Assembly: GCF_000300515.1 (NCBI RefSeq)
Contig: NZ_AMSI01000001.1
Span: forward strand, 434,001 to 498,000
DNA length: 64,000 bases
Reading direction: 5' to 3'
Source of the DNA: Nitratireductor indicus C115
GTDB taxonomy: Bacteria > Pseudomonadota > Alphaproteobacteria > Rhizobiales > Rhizobiaceae
Each line of letters starts with the position of its first letter. The first letter of the stretch is position 1. Under the pieces are notes generated by a model, which did no database searches, was not told where the DNA came from, and saw only the letters and a list, made by a program, of their open reading frames with translations. Positions 60,001 through 64,000 of this stretch are shown here, one piece after another. A program made the translations under genes and the position numbers.

Positions 60001-60783
60001 TTATCCGAAGGTCACGCGGTCGAATTTGAAGCGCTCGATGCCCTTGATCCGACGATAAAACGCACGTGCCTGCCGGAATGGCCGCAAGAGCTCCCGTTTG
60101 AGCTTTTGCGCGATCCCGCTTTTCGGTGCCTGTATTTTGCGCTTGTTTGCGTCGAAGCGCTCGGCGTCGATCGTGCTGCGGAACGCGCCTGTTGCCTCTT
60201 CTTGAAACATGCTCTTCTGTTTCAGCGGCGCAGGCGCCATTTGATAGATGACTGCATCCCGAACGAAATCATGTCCGAACACCACAAGGTCGACAGCCTC
60301 GGTGAAGTCTTCTGTAATATCCAGCAGCCTTTCGGCGGCACTGCGGGTGATGATATATCCCGCACATCCCCAGCTGTCGGAATGCAGTCTGCGCAACACG
60401 CGTTCCCCTGATAGCGCTATTGCGTCCATCGACAGGAGCTGTTTCTGACCGGTTGCCTCGACCCGGACCACATCGGCCTGTTGCGGGAACCAGCCGTCCT
60501 CATGGATCAATTCAGCGAGCGAAGGCAGGAGTTCCGCGTCGTCTTCGAGTATGAGGGCGCGTTGGTGAGGGGAGGATATGAGGCGCTGCCAGGCCAGCCG
60601 ATGGCTCATGAAGCACGCGGTCGCGCCAGGCATGAGTCCGTGGCGTTTGAGCGTACCGGGATCGATTGCCTTTCCGTCGACCGCCGGAACCCGCTCGAAG
60701 TCCAGGGAAAGCGCTTCGCACTGCTCGCGCATGAAGTCCATTCGACCGGCGGACCGGTCGAGGTTGATAATGTAGATATGCAT
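60001..60783 (-). CDS. Glycosyltransferase family 25 (LPS biosynthesis type)
   Basis: 260 aa. It opens MHIYIINLDRSAGRMDFM, with RVPAVDGKAI, GATACFMSHRLAWQRLI and the acidic motif ILEDDAEL, followed by WGCAGYIITRSAAERLL, all typical of GT25 (Lex2B/LpsA, lob1). It probably adds a galactose or related sugar to the lipooligosaccharide outer core. The C-terminal 50 residues are strongly basic. It stands alone; the region to 61073 holds no gene I can support. Confidence 0.88.
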   Translation of the reverse strand: MHIYIINLDRSAGRMDFMREQCEALSLDFERVPAVDGKAIDPGTLKRHGLMPGATACFMSHRLAWQRLISSPHQRALILEDDAELLPSLAELIHEDGWFPQQADVVRVEATGQKQLLSMDAIALSGERVLRRLHSDSWGCAGYIITRSAAERLLDITEDFTEAVDLVVFGHDFVRDAVIYQMAPAPLKQKSMFQEEATGAFRSTIDAERFDANKRKIQAPKSGIAQKLKRELLRPFRQARAFYRRIKGIERFKFDRVTFG

Positions 60784-61073
60784 TGCACCCCACCTGATAG
60801 CTCCAATTAGCTGAGAGCCGTGCCCGCTTGCAAGTGCGCTGGTGTTGGGATTCCAGAGGGGAGACGGAAGTTATTTTATCTAGCGTGGTGAGAAAAGATG
60901 CGGGAGGGCGCGGAGGTATGAATGCCTGCGCTGTATTTCGTTAAGCGGCGAAAATAAAAGGCATTTCTCCGCTATGTGTTAGTTCAGCTGTACAAATGGA
61001 TTTTCATATACGCCTGTGATGAACCCCCTTCGATGGCGCGGGAGCTTGATTTCATCCTTAAGATTTGGGGGAA

Positions 61074-61412
61074 ATGGTGAGAAATATTCTTTTTGCAATG
61101 CTCGGGCTGTCCTTGGCGGCCTGCAGCACGATTGCGGATGGCCCGGGTAGCGACGTATCGGCGTCGAGCCGGAAGGGCAGTGCCCAATCCGGTCAGCGGA
61201 GGGAGGCAGCCTCGGCAAAGGATGCATGCGGGCAGGCCGTGCAGTCTCAGGAAGGAGCTGCCGTATTGGGCGCTGTGCTCGGTGCCGTCGGTGATTATGC
61301 TCCCTATAGCAGTCGCAATGGCTGGGCAGTGCGGCGGGCCGCTCATGCGGGAAGCCGGATGGCCGGTGCAGCTGAATCCGCGAGTGCCCGGGAAGCTGGG
61401 CGCAGGTGCTGA
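61074..61412 (+). CDS. Putative outer-membrane lipoprotein
   Basis: 112 aa with a lipoprotein signal (MVRNILFAMLGLSLAACS; lipobox LAAC, Cys18 in the predicted mature N-terminus). A short Gly/Ala-rich stretch (GAAVLGAVLGAVG) resembles a truncated glycine zipper. The C-terminal 40 residues are Arg/Ala-rich and may come from a frameshift. GGGGGA precedes the ATG. Function unknown. Confidence 0.55.
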   Translation: MVRNILFAMLGLSLAACSTIADGPGSDVSASSRKGSAQSGQRREAASAKDACGQAVQSQEGAAVLGAVLGAVGDYAPYSSRNGWAVRRAAHAGSRMAGAAESASAREAGRRC

Positions 61413-61470
61413 AAAGATCGGATGAGATAAAGGCGGGTTGAAATGACCGGCCCGCTTCGATTGGAACATC

Positions 61471-61573
61471 TAGAGAATTTTGCAGTCAGGTGGAATCACC
61501 TGACGTCTGCATAAATGCGGAAAACAAAGAGATAGAGCGGTTCAGGGTTTCCATGAAACGATGAACCGATCGA
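61471..61573 (+). repeat. Dispersed ~100-bp palindromic repeat, copy C
   Basis: TAGAGAATTTTGCAG, hairpin TCAGGTG-GAAT-CACCTGA, then TGCATAAATGCGG and a second hairpin CGGTTCAGGGTTTCC...GAAACGATGAACCG. It lies 58 bases after the lipoprotein gene and is followed by a separate strong hairpin and copy D. Confidence 0.85.
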
Positions 61574-61606
61574 TGCGCAGCCAGATGAAGACGCCTGGCT
61601 GCGCAT
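61573..61606. terminator. 12-bp hairpin between repeat copies C and D
   Basis: ATGCGCAGCCAG (61573-61584) pairs perfectly with CTGGCTGCGCAT (61595-61606). It may terminate transcription from either side (lipoprotein gene or ABC genes); only a TTCC tail follows. Confidence 0.55.
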
Positions 61607-61612
61607 TTCCTG

Positions 61613-61715
61613 GAGCATTTTGCGGTCAGGTGGAATTACCTGACGCCCGCATAAGTGCCTGAGAACAAGACGATGAAGCGGGACAGGTTTCTGTGAAACG
61701 ATGAAACCGCTTTAG
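61613..61715 (+). repeat. Dispersed ~100-bp palindromic repeat, copy D
   Basis: GGAGCATTTTGCGG, hairpin TCAGGTG-GAAT-TACCTGA, then a second hairpin GGTTTCTGTGAAACGATGAAACC. Its last bases include the stop codon (TAA, minus strand) of the permease gene. Confidence 0.85.
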
Positions 61716-62491
61716 CGCTGGGACACGTGCCAGGGCAGGGCAAGGCGTTCCGCAATATCGACAATGTAGAAAAGCACCGTCCCCATGAGTCCCAGCAGAA
61801 CGAGGGATACGAAGACGCGCGTCGTGTCGAATTGCCCCTGAGCGGTGAGCACCAGGAAGCCCAGCCCTTTGCCTCCCGCCACGAACTCGCCGACGATCGC
61901 GCCAACGAGTGCGAAGGATATGGCCACTTTCATGCCGGCGAAGAGGCTCGGCAGGGCATTTGGCAGGCGAATTTTCAGGAGGACGTCGAGCTTCGAAGCG
62001 CGTGTCGCCCTGGCCATGTTCAGCATGTCCGGGTCAACCGAACGCAGACCGAGAACCGTGTCGATGACGATGGGAAAAATCGCCAGCATCACGGCAACCG
62101 AAATCTTCGGTTCGAGCCCGGTCCCAAGCCAGATGACGAAAAGCGGCGCTAGCGCCACTTTCGGAACCGAATTGATGGCGACGAGCAATGTGTAGACGGT
62201 GCGTTCCAGGAATTTCGATTGCACGATGCCAATGGCCAGGATGACGCCGAGCGCGACCGAGATTGCGAAGGCGAGCGCGGTCGTTCCAAGCGTATAGAGC
62301 ATGTTGCGCAGGAAGGTGCCTGGGGTCGCGATGAAACTCTGCCAGATGTCGGAGGGCGCCGGCAGGATAATGGCGGGCGGCTGGAAGAGCCAGACGCAGC
62401 CTTCCCACAGGAGCAGCGAGCCGATCAGGACGAGAGCGATATCGCGTGTGCGCGATTCGCCGGTGAAGAGCGAGCGGAACCAGTCGGTCAT
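61712..62491 (-). CDS. ABC transporter permease, nitrate/sulfonate/taurine type
   Basis: 259 aa with six membrane helices and the EAA loop ARATRASKLDVLLKIRLPNALPSLFAGMKVA. It has VGAIVGEFVAGGKGLG, typical of TauC/SsuC/ThiX-like proteins. The start at 62491 overlaps the ATPase stop (ATGA). The substrate cannot be told: members transport sulfonates, nitrate, pyrimidines or aromatic acids. Confidence 0.88.
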   Translation of the reverse strand: MTDWFRSLFTGESRTRDIALVLIGSLLLWEGCVWLFQPPAIILPAPSDIWQSFIATPGTFLRNMLYTLGTTALAFAISVALGVILAIGIVQSKFLERTVYTLLVAINSVPKVALAPLFVIWLGTGLEPKISVAVMLAIFPIVIDTVLGLRSVDPDMLNMARATRASKLDVLLKIRLPNALPSLFAGMKVAISFALVGAIVGEFVAGGKGLGFLVLTAQGQFDTTRVFVSLVLLGLMGTVLFYIVDIAERLALPWHVSQR

Positions 62492-63279
62492 TCTTGGAGG
62501 ATCCCGAGTTCTGCGAAATGGTGCCGAATGCACTGCGTGTAAGCGCCGAAAGCCGGTGTTTCGCGAATGGACAGGGAGCGCGGTCGCGGCAGGTCGATAT
62601 CGATCACATCGACGATTCTGCCGGGGCTCCGGGACATCATCACGACGCGATCCGCCAGGAAAACCGCCTCCGAGATGGAATGCGTGATGAAGAGAACGGT
62701 CTTGTTCGTACCCTGCCAGATGCGCGACAATTCGACATTCAGGTCGTCGCGGGTCATCGCGTCAAGGGCGCCGAAGGGTTCATCCATCAGCAGCAGGTCG
62801 GGATCGCAAAGCAGGGCCCGGCAAATGGAGGCGCGCTGGCGCATGCCGCCCGAAAGCTCCCAGGGGTGCCGCTTTTCGAAGCCGCCAAGCCCAAAGCGAT
62901 CGAGCAATTGCATGGCCCTGTCGCGGTATTGCGCCCGCGGACGCCCCATGAACTCGGCCTGCAGCAGGACATTGTCGAGGATGGTGCGCCAGTCCAGGAG
63001 CACATCGCGCTGGAAAACGACGCCCATGCCGTCGGGCGGGCCGGAGAGTGGCTGTCCGGCGACGGAGATCGTCCCGCCGGTGATTGTCTCCAGCCCTGCA
63101 ACGCATTTCATCAGCGTGCTCTTGCCGCAACCGCTGGGGCCGACAATGCTGATGAATTCGCCCGGCCGGATGTCCAGATTGATGTCGCTTAGCGCGGTGA
63201 CCGCCCCATGCGAGGAAGGATAGACCTTCCCCGCATTCGCGATCGCCACATAAGGAACGGGACGTACTGTGGCGTTCAT
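62488..63279 (-). CDS. ABC transporter ATP-binding protein, nitrate/sulfonate/taurine type
   Basis: 263 aa with Walker A GPSGCGKS, FQRDVLLDWRTILDNV (the Q-loop pattern of TauB/SsuB), signature LSGGMRQR, Walker B LLLMDEPFGALDAM and FITHSISEAVFLADRV. Start 63279 begins family likeness; the frame is open beyond it into the binding-protein gene. Confidence 0.92.
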   Translation of the reverse strand: MNATVRPVPYVAIANAGKVYPSSHGAVTALSDINLDIRPGEFISIVGPSGCGKSTLMKCVAGLETITGGTISVAGQPLSGPPDGMGVVFQRDVLLDWRTILDNVLLQAEFMGRPRAQYRDRAMQLLDRFGLGGFEKRHPWELSGGMRQRASICRALLCDPDLLLMDEPFGALDAMTRDDLNVELSRIWQGTNKTVLFITHSISEAVFLADRVVMMSRSPGRIVDVIDIDLPRPRSLSIRETPAFGAYTQCIRHHFAELGILQE

Positions 63280-63290
63280 GTCGGCCACGC

Positions 63291-64000
63291 CTACTGCTTG
63301 ACCAGATCGTTGGTGTAGTAGTCTCCGGTCTTCCAGCCGGGCTTCACGACGCCGGCCCGCTCCATGCCCTTCAGGGCAGCGGTCCAATCCTCTTCCGCCT
63401 GCCAGCCGATGGGTTTCCCCTCGGTTGCCGGAGTGTTGAAATACTCGATGGTGAGCTTGATCTGTTCGCGCAGCACATCACGGTTGAGATTGGCGTCGGG
63501 GCGCTGCGCGATCATGGCGTCGACACCCGCTTCCGGATCTTCCTCGATGGCCTTCCAGGCGCGTTGTTGCACTTCGACAAGCTTGGCGAGTGCCTCGCCC
63601 TTCTGGTCGATTGTCTCATCGGTGGCAATCAGGCCGTAGCTCGGGAAATAGAGATCGGCGAGGTCCGATGTCAGGCATTTGGAGGGACGGTTCGCCTCCG
63701 CCACGGGCAGGGCCGATGACACCGTGGACATCAGGCCATCGGCGCGCTTCGCCGTATAGGTGCCCCACAATGCGGCTGGATCGACGAACATGATCTCGAC
63801 CTTGTCGCGGTTGAGGCCGCCGCCCTCCAGAAAGGCGTCGATATAAGGCGCCCACGGGCTTGCCGCGAAAACGGTGATCGATTTGCCGTCGAGCTCCGAA
63901 ATCTTGGTGATCGGCGAATCCTTGTCGATCAGGACGCAAAGATCGGTCTTGCGGACGAAGCCCGCGAAAGACTTGACCTTCGCGCCCTGCTCGCGTGCCG
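63291..64000 (-). CDS. ABC transporter substrate-binding protein, NMT1/TauA-like (partial)
   Basis: The frame runs off the right window edge, so the N-terminus and signal peptide are not visible. At least 236 codons are present. Visible parts are EGGGLNRDKVEIMFVDPAALWG and YFPSYGLIATDETIDQKGEALAKLVEVQQRAWK, and TIEYFNTPATEGK before the end, typical of NMT1/TauA/SsuA binding proteins. It lies 11 bases before the ATPase gene and defines the ligand of this importer. Confidence 0.85.
   Translation of the reverse strand, partial: AREQGAKVKSFAGFVRKTDLCVLIDKDSPITKISELDGKSITVFAASPWAPYIDAFLEGGGLNRDKVEIMFVDPAALWGTYTAKRADGLMSTVSSALPVAEANRPSKCLTSDLADLYFPSYGLIATDETIDQKGEALAKLVEVQQRAWKAIEEDPEAGVDAMIAQRPDANLNRDVLREQIKLTIEYFNTPATEGKPIGWQAEEDWTAALKGMERAGVVKPGWKTGDYYTNDLVKQ

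Noticed and set aside
61712-64000. Calling this a taurine (TauABC) transporter because xsc is in the window
   Set aside because: The family also transports nitrate, pyrimidines and other acids; it is 24 kb from xsc, in the other direction, without TauD or Tpa. Only the family is claimed.
1-64000. CRISPR arrays, insertion sequences, phage genes
   Set aside because: No regularly spaced direct repeats and no transposase, integrase or phage structural protein among the translated frames.

Overview
The window is chromosomal DNA of an alphaproteobacterium, most likely a member of the Hyphomicrobiales (Brucella/Ochrobactrum or Phyllobacterium relatives). The evidence is a GcrA cell-cycle regulator beside a dense cluster of GANTC (CcrM) sites, a bidomain dCTP deaminase, the order argD-argF-hslO-apaG, and a SAM-II riboswitch in front of metZ. 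No transposase, integrase, CRISPR array or rRNA was seen. Family names are recalled from known proteins; no database was searched.

Layout. 1-8.8 kb is housekeeping: gcrA, argD-argF-hslO, apaG, a CDP-alcohol phosphatidyltransferase, metZ under a SAM-II riboswitch and terminator, dcd, and a NaChBac/NavAb-type voltage-gated sodium channel. From 8.8 to 58.5 kb the window is a string of regulator + transporter + enzyme catabolic modules: (i) 8.8-14.9 kb, LysR, RraA-type aldolase, TctCBA tripartite transporter, aminotransferase; (ii) 15.5-23.8 kb, LysR, RidA, polar amino-acid ABC transporter, MmgE/PrpD protein, ureohydrolase, M20 deacylase; (iii) 23.8-37.5 kb, IclR with a sulfonate operon; (iv) 38.5-47.6 kb, a GntR protein with two DNA-binding domains, a signal-less binding protein, an Atz/Trz-type amidohydrolase and a Dpp/Opp ABC transporter; (v) 47.8-50.6 kb, MFS exporter, quinone oxidoreductase, ArsR; (vi) 50.7-58.5 kb, LysR, TRAP transporter, a second MmgE/PrpD protein, enoyl-CoA hydratase family protein and acyl-CoA ligase. 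After tRNA-Gly(CCC) at 59.0 kb come two small unknown proteins, a family 25 glycosyltransferase, a lipoprotein and a TauABC/SsuABC-like transporter cut by the window end.

The most interesting part is module iii. Sulfoacetaldehyde acetyltransferase (Xsc) and phosphate acetyltransferase (Pta) turn sulfoacetaldehyde into acetyl-CoA and sulfite. None of the usual sulfoacetaldehyde-forming enzymes is present. Instead the cluster has an SDR, a fused E1 alpha/beta and an E2 of the 2-oxoacid/acetoin dehydrogenase type, a VOC protein, a beta-hydroxyacid dehydrogenase carrying the residues of sulfolactaldehyde reductase YihU (Arg123, Asn174, Asn175), a small AT-rich membrane protein and a TRAP transporter. 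I infer an undescribed sulfonate route in which an acetoin-dehydrogenase-like complex splits a sulfonated alpha-hydroxyketone into sulfoacetaldehyde and an acyl-CoA.

Traces of rearrangement are clear. The arsR gene and its downstream flank (50.2-50.7 kb) recur as a decayed copy at 58.5-58.9 kb, bracketing module vi. The region before tRNA-Gly recurs at 38.1-38.2 kb. Four copies of a roughly 100-bp palindromic repeat (15.0, 36.2, 61.5, 61.6 kb) sit against gene ends, one of them between xsc and pta.
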